DNA of 64,000 nt from Streptomyces camelliae. GTDB lineage: Bacteria > Actinomycetota > Actinomycetes > Streptomycetales > Streptomycetaceae. The notes beneath the pieces are model-generated. The model was not told where the DNA came from. It did not search any database and worked only from the letters and a program-made list of their open reading frames with translations. Both the position numbers and the translations under genes were made by a program. The DNA is taken from contig NZ_CP115300.1 of the NCBI RefSeq assembly GCF_027625935.1, positions 9,238,001 to 9,302,000 of the forward strand, read 5' to 3'. Of the stretch, positions 1 to 9,012 are shown piece by piece (position 1 is the first letter of the stretch; every line of letters begins with the position of its first letter).

Positions 1-819
1 GTCCTCGTGGCACCCGGAGCCGGTGCACACCCGGGGGTGGAGCCGGCCGTGGACAAGGTCCAGGAGCTGTGGCCGGCGGCGGTGGTCACGGTGGTGGACG
101 AGGCAGTGGCCGCACTGGCCGGTGCCGGCCTGGACCCGGAGCCGGCCGCGTGTGTCGTGGTGCACCAGGACGGGCTACGCACCTCGGTCGCTGTCGTCGC
201 CGGGCGCGAGGCGATCGCCGGTGGTCTGGTGGCCGGTGGCACGCGAGGTCTGGCCCAGGCGGTGGTCGAGCACCTGCGGGCCGAGCACCGGCTCGACGCC
301 GGCCTGGAGTCGGCGTGGGCCGCCGTCGTTCACGGCGGCGTGTTCGCGCCATCGTCAACGGTGCCCACCCCCGGGCCTGTCTACGGATCGATGATCACCG
401 AGGATCGTGTCTTCCCTCGGCAGCCGGGCGAGGTGACCTTGTCGCCGACCGAACTGCGCGCCGTCGTGGCCCCTGCCTACCAGCCGGTGGTGGGCCTCGT
501 GGAGCAGGTGCTGCGTGAAGCGCCGCCGGAGACCGTCCGGCAGGCGACCGCCGGCGGGCTGCTGCTGACCGGCCCGCACCTGCCCGGAGCGGAGGACCAC
601 CTGACGGATCTGACCGGGCTGCCCGCTCGTCGGGTGGTCGAACCGACGGCAGGGTTTCACGATCCCCAGGTCCTCCTCGACGGGGTGGCCCGTCTGCTCG
701 CCGAGAAGCCGCCTGCCCCCGTCATCGTCGAGCACCGCATTGACCTTTCAGAGAAGTTGCAATTGCTGGAGAAGCTCGGCCTGCGGCTACCACGTGATCT
801 GAACGCCGACGACGGGTAA
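1..819 (+). CDS. MreB/Hsp70-like actin-fold protein, 5' truncated by window
   Basis: The reading frame is open from the first base, so the true start lies outside the window; a GTG at position 7 is only the first start codon visible. About 270 residues remain. The segment GGLVAGGTRGLA followed by a stretch on helices and later GGLLLTGPHLPGAEDHL..TGLPARRVVEP resembles the C-terminal half of MreB/FtsA/Hsp70 actin-fold ATPases (the adenosine and phosphate-2 region, where MreB has GIVLTGGG). The strictly glycine-rich TGGG is reduced to TGPH, so nucleotide binding may be weakened. Family assignment is by resemblance only; role in cell shape or partition is not shown by the neighbours. Confidence 0.5.
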   Translation, partial: VLVAPGAGAHPGVEPAVDKVQELWPAAVVTVVDEAVAALAGAGLDPEPAACVVVHQDGLRTSVAVVAGREAIAGGLVAGGTRGLAQAVVEHLRAEHRLDAGLESAWAAVVHGGVFAPSSTVPTPGPVYGSMITEDRVFPRQPGEVTLSPTELRAVVAPAYQPVVGLVEQVLREAPPETVRQATAGGLLLTGPHLPGAEDHLTDLTGLPARRVVEPTAGFHDPQVLLDGVARLLAEKPPAPVIVEHRIDLSEKLQLLEKLGLRLPRDLNADDG

Positions 820-921
820 ACCCCATGCGGAGCGTTCCGGGCCAGGACTCGTGCGGCTTTCGCGGGGCGATCACCACACCAAGGGTGGGCATCACACCGG
901 AACAGACTTGGGGAGGAACCG

Positions 922-1590
922 GTGAGCACTACCGGGCGGAGATGGCTCGTGCGGTTTTCGTGGGTGGCACTCGCGGTGCCGGCGAGCGCGATGCTGACGG
1001 CGATTGCGTTCGGCCTCGTCTACGGTGCGTCGCTGACGCCCGTCGGATGGCGGAACACGTTCGTCATGGGCTTCGTCGGGGTGGTGTTGGTGGGTGGTCT
1101 GATCGGGTTGGCGTTCGTCCTGTACGACTTTCGGACGGAGAACACGGAGGAGAGCGCGCGGATACGGGAGATCGCGGTGGCCGTCTGCGTCGCTGTGACC
1201 ATGTTTGTGGGGTGGATCGTTCTGAAGGACCAGGCGTTGCACGAGCGTGGCCGACCCGTCCCGGCGGTCGTGACGGCTCTGCAGGGCAGCGCCAGCCCGT
1301 TCGACGCCGGAACGGAAGCGATCCTGGCGGACGCCTCCCACCACCAGCCGCTCGGCGCCATCGGCGCGGGGGACCTCGCTGTCGGTGACCACATCACCGT
1401 CACCGTCGATCCCCGGGGCAGGTACGGCGTCAGTGCCGGCCCGCCGCCCGCCAATCCCGAATGGCTCTGGACGCTGTCCGCCCTGATCGCCGTGGTTCAG
1501 GCCCTGCTCGTCGCCTCGATCGGTTTCAGCGCGGCCAGGGCGCGGGAGCACTGGCCGGCCTGGAAGAGGCTTACGGAGCCCTCCTTGTGA
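922..1590 (+). CDS. Hypothetical integral membrane protein
   Basis: GTG start at 922 is preceded by a good ribosome site (GGGAGGAA, about 6 nt upstream). The 222-residue product has hydrophobic segments near residues 10-33, 46-67, 87-106 and 178-200, so probably four membrane spans. The loop between spans three and four (about residues 110-175) has a beta-rich look with an ITVTVDPRGRYGV stretch, consistent with an extracytoplasmic domain. I do not recognise the family. It follows the actin-fold gene by about 100 nt on the same strand and could be co-transcribed. Confidence 0.65.
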   Translation: MSTTGRRWLVRFSWVALAVPASAMLTAIAFGLVYGASLTPVGWRNTFVMGFVGVVLVGGLIGLAFVLYDFRTENTEESARIREIAVAVCVAVTMFVGWIVLKDQALHERGRPVPAVVTALQGSASPFDAGTEAILADASHHQPLGAIGAGDLAVGDHITVTVDPRGRYGVSAGPPPANPEWLWTLSALIAVVQALLVASIGFSAARAREHWPAWKRLTEPSL

Positions 1591-1681
1591 TCGTGCTGCA
1601 CGAGAGCGGCCGGTTACCCCGACGCGGCCATGTCGGTGGTGATCGGCGATCCGATCCCGTGCACCGCGGTCGCCGTCAACA

Positions 1682-1816
1682 TCACGCAGCTACCGTGGTG
1701 GTGAACGCGTCGACTCCGCCGAGGCGGTCACAAGGCAGCTTCTCCTTGCAGGCGGCCAGGACCTTGTCCAGGGCGGGGTCCTGGGCTGCGGATGCCGCGT
1801 TGACCGGATCGTTCAT
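1682..1816 (-). CDS. Small 44-residue protein, two cysteines
   Basis: Reading leftward, an ATG at 1816 sits 7 nt after AAGGAG, a strong ribosome site that argues for real translation. The product is acidic at the start and contains DKVLAACKEKLPCDRLGG and a threonine-rich tail ending TTTVAA. The Cys-x5-Cys pair and the GG before the tail faintly recall a ribosomally made peptide precursor, but there is no modifying enzyme nearby. It is too short to assign. It lies downstream of a TniB-like remnant on the same strand. Confidence 0.4.
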   Translation of the reverse strand: MNDPVNAASAAQDPALDKVLAACKEKLPCDRLGGVDAFTTTVAA

Positions 1817-2009
1817 GCGTACTCCTTGGCCTGCTCCCGGAGTGCACGCTATCGGCGCTGGAGAACACCGTTGGGATACTTGCGCGAGCCGGTAGGCGCG
1901 GCTGCTGTCTGCCGACACAGGGCCTGGTGCGGGGCCGCGCCACCCGCGCCCGCTGCGGGTCTGTGGTCGCGACAATGCCCGGCTGCAGCCTGGCGCCGGG
2001 CCCTTGCTG

Positions 2010-2380
2010 TCTTGCTTCGTCCTGGTGACGGGTGGTTGTGCGGGTGGCGCGGTTGGTGCTGGTGGGTTTGTGGGTGATGGTGCGGGGGCGGTAGTGCTGT
2101 TCGGCGAGGTGGTCCAGGGTGATGGTGTCCAGGGCGGGGCCGGTGGTCTTCTCGGTGCCGTCGAGGATGGCGGTGATGGCGGCGCGTCGTAGGAGGCGGG
2201 AGAGGCTGCCGATGCGGCTGGCGGTGTGCTGGTGGAGGTAGGGGGCCAGGCGTACCAGGCTGCCGGAGCGGTGGTGGTCGAGGTCGAGGGCGTTCTCGAT
2301 TGCGGCGACGGTCTCGCGGAACGGATGGGCGACCGCGGCCGAGCCGCTCTTCCCGCCGCCCGCGGCTTCCTCGCTCGTGC
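2010..2380 (-). pseudogene. TniB/TnsC-like AAA ATPase, C-terminal remnant
   Basis: In one leftward frame the DNA encodes an HPFRETVAAIENAL..LVRLAPYLHQHT segment followed by GSLSRLLRRAAITAILDGTE and a DTITLDHLAEQHYRPRT end. This is the sensor-2/lid helical tail of transposition AAA ATPases of the TniB/TnsC type found in many Streptomyces Tn5053/Tn7-like elements. The Walker motifs are absent and the region upstream (2400-2600) is unrelated scrambled DNA, so only about the last 100 codons remain. It marks an old transposon that has otherwise been lost. Confidence 0.5.
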
Positions 2381-2589
2381 GAATGCCCGTGCTGGTGGTG
2401 GTGTTCGCGCGGTCGGTGCCAGTGTGGGGGCGGCGCGCTGTGCCTGCCAGACCGCCTTGCCACGTGCCCGCTGGTCCGCTGCGCTCTCGTCGGGCCGCGC
2501 GCTTCGCGTTCTCACGCGCTGCGGGATGTGCCAGCCGGTCTCAGTGCGCTTCGCGCTGGCCGACGCCTTGCCTTCGGCGCTCCGCACCC

Positions 2590-2967
2590 GCGGGGACCGT
2601 CGACCGCCCCGGTCAGGGGACCGGCCCCTGCCGTCCACTGCTGTTCGGCGAATTTGTCGATGCGCTGGCGGAGGAGGTCGGCGTGGTCGTTGTGCCGCGC
2701 GTATTCCTCGATCATGTGGGTGAGGATGTAGCGGAGAGAGAAGACGTCGTCTCGGTACCGCCCGGTGGTGTCGGGGGACTGGGCGGCATCGACGATGCCG
2801 CGGGATCGGGCGCATTCCTCGTGCCAGATCGCGAACGCCTCGGATGGGTCTGCGGTGTCGACGTCTGGCTTTGTAGGTGAGTTTTGGGTTCTGGCGCAGA
2901 TCTTGGGGAGTGGTTGCAGAGGGTGACAGGTTTGTTCGATTGCAGGGAGGGGCTCGATCCCAGGCAC
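2590..2967 (-). pseudogene. Mini-DinB (DUF664) family fragment
   Basis: The leftward frame carries DPSEAFAIWHEECARSR and then the diagnostic C-terminal helix of DUF664/DinB-like proteins (SLRYILTHMIEEYARHN followed by HADLLRQRID). Proteins of this family are four-helix bundles of about 170 residues, often thiol-dependent metal-binding enzymes. Here the first half is missing: the sequence upstream of the match is an unrelated stretch that overlaps an ISL3-type terminal repeat at 2886. The frame also runs past the normal end into unrelated sequence. Broken gene, probably truncated by an insertion-sequence event. Confidence 0.55.
2886..2913 (+). repeat. Solitary ISL3-type terminal inverted repeat
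   Basis: The 28 nt here are the reverse complement, with one mismatch, of the outer end of the decayed ISL3 element at 6687-6714 (shared core CAGATCTTGGGGAGTGGT). No transposase lies directly beside it, so it is a leftover end of a second copy, or the original end of the present element before rearrangement. It coincides with the break point of the mini-DinB fragment. Confidence 0.6.
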
Positions 2968-2969
2968 AG

Positions 2970-3380
2970 TTAGCGTTCACGCATTCTGGTCCACCACCAG
3001 CACATCGTCGCCCACTCGCTGTAGTTGGGCTCTGGCAAGGTGCGGCGCTCGAATTCCTCATCGATACGCGTGATCAATCGGCCCAAGTCCCGTTTGGCTC
3101 CGGGCGGAAGGTACAGCATCGCCCACTCCAGGTCATCGCGGGCGTCTCCCAGCCCGGGCGAATCAAAGGCGGAGGCGTCCAGGTAGCGTCCGGGCTGCTC
3201 AAAAGCCCACTCGAAGCACGAGAGTGCCTTGGCGACCGCGTTGGGCCACAGCTCCTGGTCTTCCACCCGGCGGATCGCTGCACGAGTCCGCGCGGAGACA
3301 CCGGGGACCTTCAGGACCGGATACTGCCATCGTGGCCGCCACCGCTCTGCACGGACGGCCTTGGGACGCCTACGCGGCAT
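2970..3380 (-). CDS. Hypothetical protein
   Basis: 136 residues starting MPRRRPKAVRAERW. The codon pattern is typical for the genome (third positions G/C) and the frame is intact. The protein is helical, with a DDLEWAMLYLPPGAKRDLGRLI segment and a tryptophan-rich end (MCWWWTRMRER). I do not recognise the family; similar small proteins with DLxxAMLYLPP stretches are common in streptomycetes without known function. It is followed immediately on its left by the solitary ISL3 end, and on its right by the IS256 element. Confidence 0.55.
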   Translation of the reverse strand: MPRRRPKAVRAERWRPRWQYPVLKVPGVSARTRAAIRRVEDQELWPNAVAKALSCFEWAFEQPGRYLDASAFDSPGLGDARDDLEWAMLYLPPGAKRDLGRLITRIDEEFERRTLPEPNYSEWATMCWWWTRMRER

Positions 3381-3460
3381 CGTCCTTTCGGATCAACATG
3401 AGGCCATCCTGCCACGACTGGGCACCTGTATGTACTGGCTAGACGCCCGCCGCAGATGAG

Positions 3461-3468
3461 GTTCCTAC
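3461..3468. repeat. Left 8-bp target duplication of the IS256-type element
   Basis: GTTCCTAC directly precedes the left terminal inverted repeat, and the same eight bases follow the right terminal repeat at 4897-4904. Eight to nine base duplications are what IS256-family transposition makes, so the element arrived recently and moved as a unit. Confidence 0.85.
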
Positions 3469-4896
3469 GGTTGCGTCCTGGGAAGTGGTGTACGGGTTCG
3501 ACCTGATCCGGGGGTTTGCTCCCGCGTCGGGGTGACGCCCGCATAGATGAACGGCCACCGGCTGATCTTCGAGATGTCGAGTCACGAAGGAGATCAGCAC
3601 GATGACCGCACCCGACAGTCTGCCCCTGCACGCCCTCGCGGAGGACAACCTCGCAGCGGCGAGTCCCGATCTGCTGCGCGCGATGGTCAAGACGTTCGCG
3701 GACGCGCTCATGTCCGCCGAGGCCGATGCCCTCTGCAATGCTGAATACGGGCAGGTCAGCGACGAGCGAGTCAACCATCGCAACGGGTATCGCCTTCGCG
3801 AGTGGGACACCCGCGCGGGCACCGTCGAACTCGCCGTTCCCAAGCTGCGTCAGGGCAGTTACTTCCCGCACTGGCTGCTGGAGCGTCGCCGCCGGGCTGA
3901 GCAGGCCCTCATCAGCGTGGTCGCCACCGCCTATCTGCTCGGCGTCTCCACCCGCCGAGTGGAGAAGCTCGCCGAGAGCCTGGGCGTCACCCAGCTGTCG
4001 AAGTCCCAGGTCAGCGCCATGGCCAAGCATCTCGACGAACAGGTCGCCGCGTTCCGCAACCGGCCCCTGGACGCCGGCCCCTACGCGTTCGTCTGGGTGG
4101 ACGCGCTCACGCAGAAGGTTCGCGAGGGCGGCCGCATCATCAACGTCCACGCGCTGATCGCGGTCGGCGTCAACGCCGATGGGCACCGTGAGATTCTCGG
4201 CCTGGACGTGGCCACTGCCGAGGACGGCGCCGGCTGGCTGGCCTTCCTGCGCTCCCTGATCGCCCGCGGCCTATCGGGCGTCCAACTGGTCATCTCAGAC
4301 GCGCACATGGGCCTGGTCAACGCGATCGGGGCCACCCTGCCCGGCGCGAGCTGGCAGCGATGTCGTACTCACTACGCCCGCGCGTTGCTGAGCCAGGTGC
4401 CCAAGTCGGCCCAGCCGTGGGTGGCCACGCTGCTGCGGACCGTCTTCGAACAACCCGACATCGATGCAGTCCAGTCCCAGATGCGGCACGTCCTGGACGC
4501 ATTGGAGGCCAAGTTCCCCAAGGCGGCAGCCCACTTGGACGCCGCTCAGGGCGATGTGCTGGCGTTCACCGCGTTCCCGCGCGAGATCTGGCGGCAGATC
4601 TGGTCGAACAATCCGCAGGAACGGCTCAACAAGGAGATCCGCCGCCGCACCGACGTGGTCGGCATCTTCCCCGACCGCACCGCCCTGATCCGCCTGGTCG
4701 GCGCGGTGCTGGCCGAGCAGAACGACGAGTGGACCGAAGCCCGCCGCTACATGGGACTCGACCTGCTGGCCAAGGCCCGCCTCCACCCGATCGAGTCAGA
4801 AACCGACGACACAGTCATCCCGACGGAACTCACCGCATAGCCTCAAAGAAGAGATCACCGAGTGGCCGTCGATACACCACTCCCGCGGACGTGACC
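3469..4896 (+). mobile_element. IS256-family insertion sequence, complete
   Basis: A 1428-bp element with imperfect terminal inverted repeats of about 24-28 bp (left 3469-3496, right 4873-4896; shared inner core AGTGGTGTA). It is flanked by the direct repeat GTTCCTAC on both sides. One transposase gene fills it. The right end stops 13 bp short of the left repeat of the neighbouring ISL3 element, so the IS256 copy landed just outside that older element. Confidence 0.85.
3602..4840 (+). CDS. IS256-family (mutator-type) transposase
   Basis: 412 residues, the usual length for IS256/Mutator DDE transposases. The family signature is plain: HRNGYRLREWDTRAGTVEL near residue 60, the first catalytic Asp in FVWVDALTQKVR near 165, the second in LVISDAHMGL near 240, and the third (Glu) in NNPQERLNKEIRRR near 340, with the CRTHYARALL helix after the second. 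ATG 3602 follows a GGAGATCAGC ribosome site. No frameshift or stop is seen, so the enzyme should be active. Acts on its own ends. Confidence 0.95.
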   Translation: MTAPDSLPLHALAEDNLAAASPDLLRAMVKTFADALMSAEADALCNAEYGQVSDERVNHRNGYRLREWDTRAGTVELAVPKLRQGSYFPHWLLERRRRAEQALISVVATAYLLGVSTRRVEKLAESLGVTQLSKSQVSAMAKHLDEQVAAFRNRPLDAGPYAFVWVDALTQKVREGGRIINVHALIAVGVNADGHREILGLDVATAEDGAGWLAFLRSLIARGLSGVQLVISDAHMGLVNAIGATLPGASWQRCRTHYARALLSQVPKSAQPWVATLLRTVFEQPDIDAVQSQMRHVLDALEAKFPKAAAHLDAAQGDVLAFTAFPREIWRQIWSNNPQERLNKEIRRRTDVVGIFPDRTALIRLVGAVLAEQNDEWTEARRYMGLDLLAKARLHPIESETDDTVIPTELTA

Positions 4897-4909
4897 GTTC
4901 CTACTATCC

Positions 4910-6714
4910 GGTTCTCGCGCAGCTCTTGAGGAGCGTCTCGAAGTGCTATTGGTGAAGGATCATCTTGCGGAGTAGTTCGAATCCGGCTCGGCCGTAGAGC
5001 TGCCTCTTGATCTTCTTGATGCGGTTCACGGCGCCTTCGATACTGCCGGAACTCCATTCCAGGGTGAGGCCGGCTATCACGGCGTCGAGGTCCCGGAGCA
5101 GGTGGAGTGCGAAGCCGGTAAGGCCGGACAGTTGACTGGCGTCGACTGCGTCGATCCTGGTAGGGAGCCTGGAGCCGAGGCGACCCGTGAGTATCTCGCC
5201 AAAGTCGCGGACATGCCCGGCGGCCGCGTCCAGTTCGGGGCAGCGGGCCAGAACACCTTCAGGTCGGCATGGTCGTCCTCGCTCAGCGCGGTGGGGTGTC
5301 GGGTGAGCCAGCCTGTCACCTGGCGCACCGTCGGAGGCCGGTCTGGTGTGCCGACCGGAGACTCGCGGAGGGTGGCGATGTGGGCGCGGACCATCTGGTA
5401 GGTGACGGGCGCGTTGACGGCAACGAGTTCGTTGTAGAGGTGGGTGACGCTGGTGCATCCTGCGGCGAAGCGTCGCTCCACGTAGGGCTTGTAGGGGTCC
5501 AGCCTGCTGGGTCGGGGCCGGTTGTCGCGGATGGTGTCCTGCCAGCGTGCGGCGTTTGCCTACCGGAGGACGGTGTTGAGGCCCCAGCCCAGGTGTCGGG
5601 CGATCGCCCGGCGTGAATGGCCTTGGGCAAGCAGCTCGTGGACCAGTGCGTATGCTGCCTTCTTCCGCTCGGCCCGTCGGCCGACGGGCTCCGAGTCGTC
5701 CTGGGGCCGTCCTGAAAGCAGTCCGGTGGCCCCCGGTAGCAGGCTGCTGGGCGAGGGACTGCGCAGGCAGTCGCGGTGGGCGGCGACGCAGGTCTCGACG
5801 GCTCGGCCGAGGCCCTGCCACAGATGGAACCGGTCGGCGACCTGCAAAAAGCATCGGGGGCACCGCGGCGGGCGCCTTCGGCGTAGGCGCTGGCGCGGTC
5901 TCGGCAGATGATCTCCACACCGGGGTGGCGGATCAGCCAGGCGGCCAGCGGCCCGGCTTCGCGAGTCGGGAACACATCGACCGCGCGATGGTCTTCGACA
6001 CTGGTCAAGACGTTGGAGTAGGTCTGGCCGCGGCGGATCGCGAAGTCGTCCACGCCCAGCACACGCGGCGTGCTGGACCGTGGATCGGACAATGCCATGA
6101 CCCTGCGTAACAAGGTCATCCTTCCCGCGCCGAAGCCCAGCTCGGCAGCCAGCCGAGCACCGGCCCGTCCGGCCAGCGCGAGCCCAACTCGCTCCAGGAC
6201 GTGGTTGAGCCGAGTGGTGAACCGTGCGTGCGGGGCGGCCAGCCGCGAGAACGGCTCGGCGAACGTCCGACGCGGGCAGTCTACCGACCCACAGATGAAG
6301 CGCCGGACCCTCAGCCGGATCAGAAAGCCCTGGTCGGCGAGCGGAAGGTCTCTCAGCCTGCGCAGATAGCGGCCGTGGACTCGATCCGAGAAGCGGCCGC
6401 AGGCCGGACACGCCGCCCCGGCCGCGCGACCGTTCGCCACCACCTCGACCGTGCCGAATGCAGCCGTAACCGCCTCGACATCCACATCGTCGATCCCATC
6501 GAAGACCAGCGACTCCCAGAACGGTGCATCGGTCTGCATGACCAGCACCATCACTGTCCACAGCCGTCCACAGCAGCCGCCAGCAGATATCTGATGGAGC
6601 GTCACTTCCGGCTTTGGGGCGACAAGGCGTACGCGGTCTCACGCGAAATGTCCCCTCGCAATCGAACATCGAGGTAACACTCCGCGACCACTCCCCAAGA
6701 TCTGTGCCAGAACC
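4910..6714 (-). mobile_element. ISL3-family insertion sequence, decayed
   Basis: The transposase remnant is bracketed by related terminal repeats of 28 bp: 4910-4937 (GGTTCTCGCGCAGCTCTTGA core) and, inverted, 6687-6714 (CCCCAAGATCTGTGCCAGAACC region). The left end has drifted more. Because the transposase carries several frameshifts, the element is immobile unless helped in trans. A solitary end like its right end occurs at 2886. Confidence 0.7.
4946..6605 (-). pseudogene. ISL3-family transposase, frameshifted
   Basis: Reading leftward from 6605 the product has the ISL3 zinc-binding start (CPACGRFSDRVHGRYLRRL, then CGSVDCPRRTFAE), the DDE start VLGVDDFAIRRGQTYSNVL, and CRDRASAYAEGAR. The frame then breaks near 5860, after which QVADRFHLWQGLGRAVE is found one frame over. 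It breaks again near 5560 and 5250, with the C-terminal end (TLEWSSGSIEGAVNRIKKIK and FELLRKMILHQ) in a third frame. At least three frame changes exclude a programmed frameshift; ISL3 transposases are normally one open frame of about 540 residues. Confidence 0.85.
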
Positions 6715-6820
6715 AGATCGGGTTCTGGCTCGCTTTCCGTGAAGCGGTCACACACTGTTCAGTGACGTCGGTCACTGAGATGATCGATGCTCACCTATAG
6801 CTGAGGAGTCGGGGCCCCAG

Positions 6821-7174
6821 ATGAGTAGCTGGTCGCCAGAGGTAGATGAGGTGTTGGAGGCGTTGGGATGGACGCCTGGACGGAAGGTAGACACGGCCCG
6901 CTGGCGATCCATGTTCGAAGCGGTGGGCCTCCCCATGCACGACACTGCGGAGGCCTTCCTGCAAGAGTTCGGCGGTTTGACTGTGAACGTCAGCGGACCG
7001 GGGATCAGCTGTGCACGCACGCCATTCGAGCTGGACCCCGCGCCGTGGGGGCAATCCCGGTGGTTGCCGCCCTCCGTTTTGGACCGTGGCCGACGTCACG
7101 GCCAAAAAGGGCAAACGGTGCCACTATCGATGTCGTGCAAGATTCAACCATCGTGGTGGAGCGTACGGCGCTGA
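6821..7174 (+). pseudogene. SUKH-3-like immunity protein, truncated
   Basis: ATG 6821 opens a product whose first 75 residues match the SUKH-3 immunity family: LGWTPGRKVDTARW, then HDTAEAFLQEFGGLTVNVSG and PFELDP. After PFELDPAPW the family similarity stops abruptly and the frame runs 40 more codons into sequence upstream of the next gene. SUKH proteins are normally about 150-180 residues and neutralise secreted polymorphic toxins. The C-terminal half is gone, so this is a dead remnant; the junction is near 7050. Confidence 0.65.
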
Positions 7175-8295
7175 CGGTCAGCGCACCGGTACGCGCCCTC
7201 GCCCGCCAGCTCCAAGGCAAGCGCGCCGATCATGTGGTGCACGGGGTCAAGACGGTCATCGCGGCCCTGCTGACCTGGGCAGTCGTCGCCCCGTGGGTCC
7301 CCCAGAACCAGCCTTACCTCGCCGTCGCCACAGCCGTGCTCATGGTCAATGCCTCCACGGTGTACGAGTCGGTAAGGAAAGCGACGCAGAGCGTAGGGGC
7401 GAGGATCGCCGGCCTGATCCTCGCCCTCGCGGCCGCACGGCTTCTCGGACCGACCGCCGGCGCCGTCACGGTCATCGCTCTCATCGCGGTCCTGGCCGGT
7501 CCCCGCCGCACCGCCGACGACCGTCTCCAGATCGCTTCGACGGCGGTGATCGCATTGACCGCTACCGCGACCGATCCCATGGGTCACCTCCTCTACCCCG
7601 TACTGCAGACGCTCACCGGCGCGGTCGCGGGCATCACGGTGAACGCCGTGGTGCTGCCTCCGCTGTATCTGAACGAGTCCGACTCCGCTCTGCGTGACCT
7701 CGCCGAGGCCCTGGGCTCACTGCTGCACGACATGGGATCCGGCCTCGCCCGGCGACAGCTCTCCTCGAAGGGCTACGGCTGGCTGCACCAGGCCCGCGCC
7801 CTGGACAAGCGGCTCACGCACGCGGAGCAGCAGGTACAGCAGGCCGACGAGAGCCTGCGCTGGAACACGCGCTGCGTCGCGCACACGCGACGCAGGAACA
7901 CGGCGCACACGGACAGCGATGCGTTCAAGGTGCTGCGCGGCATAGCGATCCAAGTCCGCGGAATCGCCCGCACCCTGGCCGACAGCGCCCACGACGGGCA
8001 CACCGATCACCATCTGGGGCAACAGTTCCTCGACCGGTACTCCCAGGCCCTGCACCTGGCCGCCGCGGCCGTCCAGGGGTCCGTCGAAACCCACCTGATC
8101 GCAGACCCCTCCGAAGCCTCCCCTCGCGAACGGCTGCGTACAGCGATCGACGAGACCCTCACCTGGCACCATGCCATGACCGACATGATCGGCCTGGGAC
8201 GACTCACCAAACCAGGCGCATGGCACGTCTACGGCTCACTCATGACAGACCTGGAAAGGCTGCTGAGCGACCTGGACCACGCACACAAGCACTGA
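7135..8295 (+). CDS. FUSC-family (aromatic acid exporter type) membrane protein
   Basis: The frame encodes about 386 residues from GTG 7135; starts a little up- or downstream cannot be excluded because no clear ribosome site is seen. The N-terminal half has about six hydrophobic spans (roughly residues 37-54, 60-76, 85-125 as two, 135-150 and 155-178) with the family's HGVKTVIAALLTW and PYLAVATAVLMV stretches. The C-terminal half is a soluble helical region rich in Q and H (LDKRLTHAEQQVQQADE). FUSC proteins are inner-membrane exporters or p-hydroxybenzoate efflux components. It directly follows the SUKH remnant. Confidence 0.8.
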   Translation: MQDSTIVVERTALTVSAPVRALARQLQGKRADHVVHGVKTVIAALLTWAVVAPWVPQNQPYLAVATAVLMVNASTVYESVRKATQSVGARIAGLILALAAARLLGPTAGAVTVIALIAVLAGPRRTADDRLQIASTAVIALTATATDPMGHLLYPVLQTLTGAVAGITVNAVVLPPLYLNESDSALRDLAEALGSLLHDMGSGLARRQLSSKGYGWLHQARALDKRLTHAEQQVQQADESLRWNTRCVAHTRRRNTAHTDSDAFKVLRGIAIQVRGIARTLADSAHDGHTDHHLGQQFLDRYSQALHLAAAAVQGSVETHLIADPSEASPRERLRTAIDETLTWHHAMTDMIGLGRLTKPGAWHVYGSLMTDLERLLSDLDHAHKH

Positions 8296-8452
8296 CCCAG
8301 CCCGCCCCGGATGACAGCCCCGGGCCAGGTGCTCCCCACCCACCCAGACGTCAACACAGAGGACGGGCGCGGCGCGGTGGGCATCGGTGGCACGACAACA
8401 GCCGGCAACCCGCGCGAAGCGCAAGCTGGAGGTCGCAGCGCAGACGCGTCGG

Positions 8453-8791
8453 TCACGTCTCTCCCAGCAGCCGTTGCATGGAGGCGAGGTCCTCGTCGAC
8501 GATCTCGCGATGTGCACGAGGTCCGCACGCGCGCAGCAGGCGGCTGAAGTCGGCGGCGGCAGCGGTGATGCGTTCTCCCAGGGCGCCTGTCCGGGCGCCG
8601 AAGTCGCTGGTCGCGGCGTAGACAGGCCGGGGCGAGACGATCGCGTGCAGGTACGAGAACATTGGCCGCAGGGCATGTTCGAGCACCAGAGAGTGCCGCT
8701 CGGTGCCGCCGGTCGCGCCGATGAGGACGGGCATGTACGCCAGGGCCCGTTGCGGCATCACGTCGGTCGACTGGCTCCACGAAGCCAGCAT
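8453..8791 (-). pseudogene. NADPH-dependent FMN reductase, C-terminal fragment
   Basis: The leftward frame contains LAYMPVLIGATGGTERHSL and VLEHALRPMFSYLHAIVSP, then VYAATSDFG, the C-terminal third of FMN reductases of the CE1759/msuE type (flavodoxin-like fold supplying reduced flavin to a monooxygenase). The N-terminal FMN-binding GSLRxxS part is absent. The fragment begins at a junction near 8765 with the acetyltransferase remnant that runs the other way. Dead gene. Confidence 0.7.
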
Positions 8792-8951
8792 CCACTACAT
8801 CCAACTGCACGCCAGCGAGGCCGGAAAGCCGGTCTACGAAGCTGCGGGCTTCGTCATCGGCCGCTACCCAGGCATGGACCTGATCACGACATCCCCCGCC
8901 AGATGGCCCCTGATGGAACCGATCAGGGGAAGTTCAGAGATGGGTTCTTAG
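8780..8951 (+). pseudogene. GNAT acetyltransferase, C-terminal fragment
   Basis: SIHYIQLHASEAGKPVYEAA followed by GFVIGRYPGMDL is the last beta strand and helix of a GNAT N-acetyltransferase (the family's xxLHAS..GxxLYExxGF end). No acetyl-CoA binding Q/RxxGxG/A motif lies upstream, since the DNA there belongs to the flavin reductase fragment on the other strand. Only about 55 codons of the original gene survive. Confidence 0.6.
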
Positions 8952-9012
8952 CGGGAAGCCATCTGGCCGCGAATGTCACGGTGCATAGTCGTCAACGGGG
9001 TGGCTGCCCGGC

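Noticed and set aside
1682..3061. A 459-codon minus-strand open frame rich in Pro, Ser, Thr and Arg
   Set aside because: Low-complexity product; other frames of the same DNA encode the TniB-like and mini-DinB remnants. Only its last 44 codons have a ribosome site and were kept separately.
4946..6605. Programmed frameshifting in the ISL3 transposase
   Set aside because: ISL3 enzymes are made from one frame, and three separate frame changes are present; decay is simpler.
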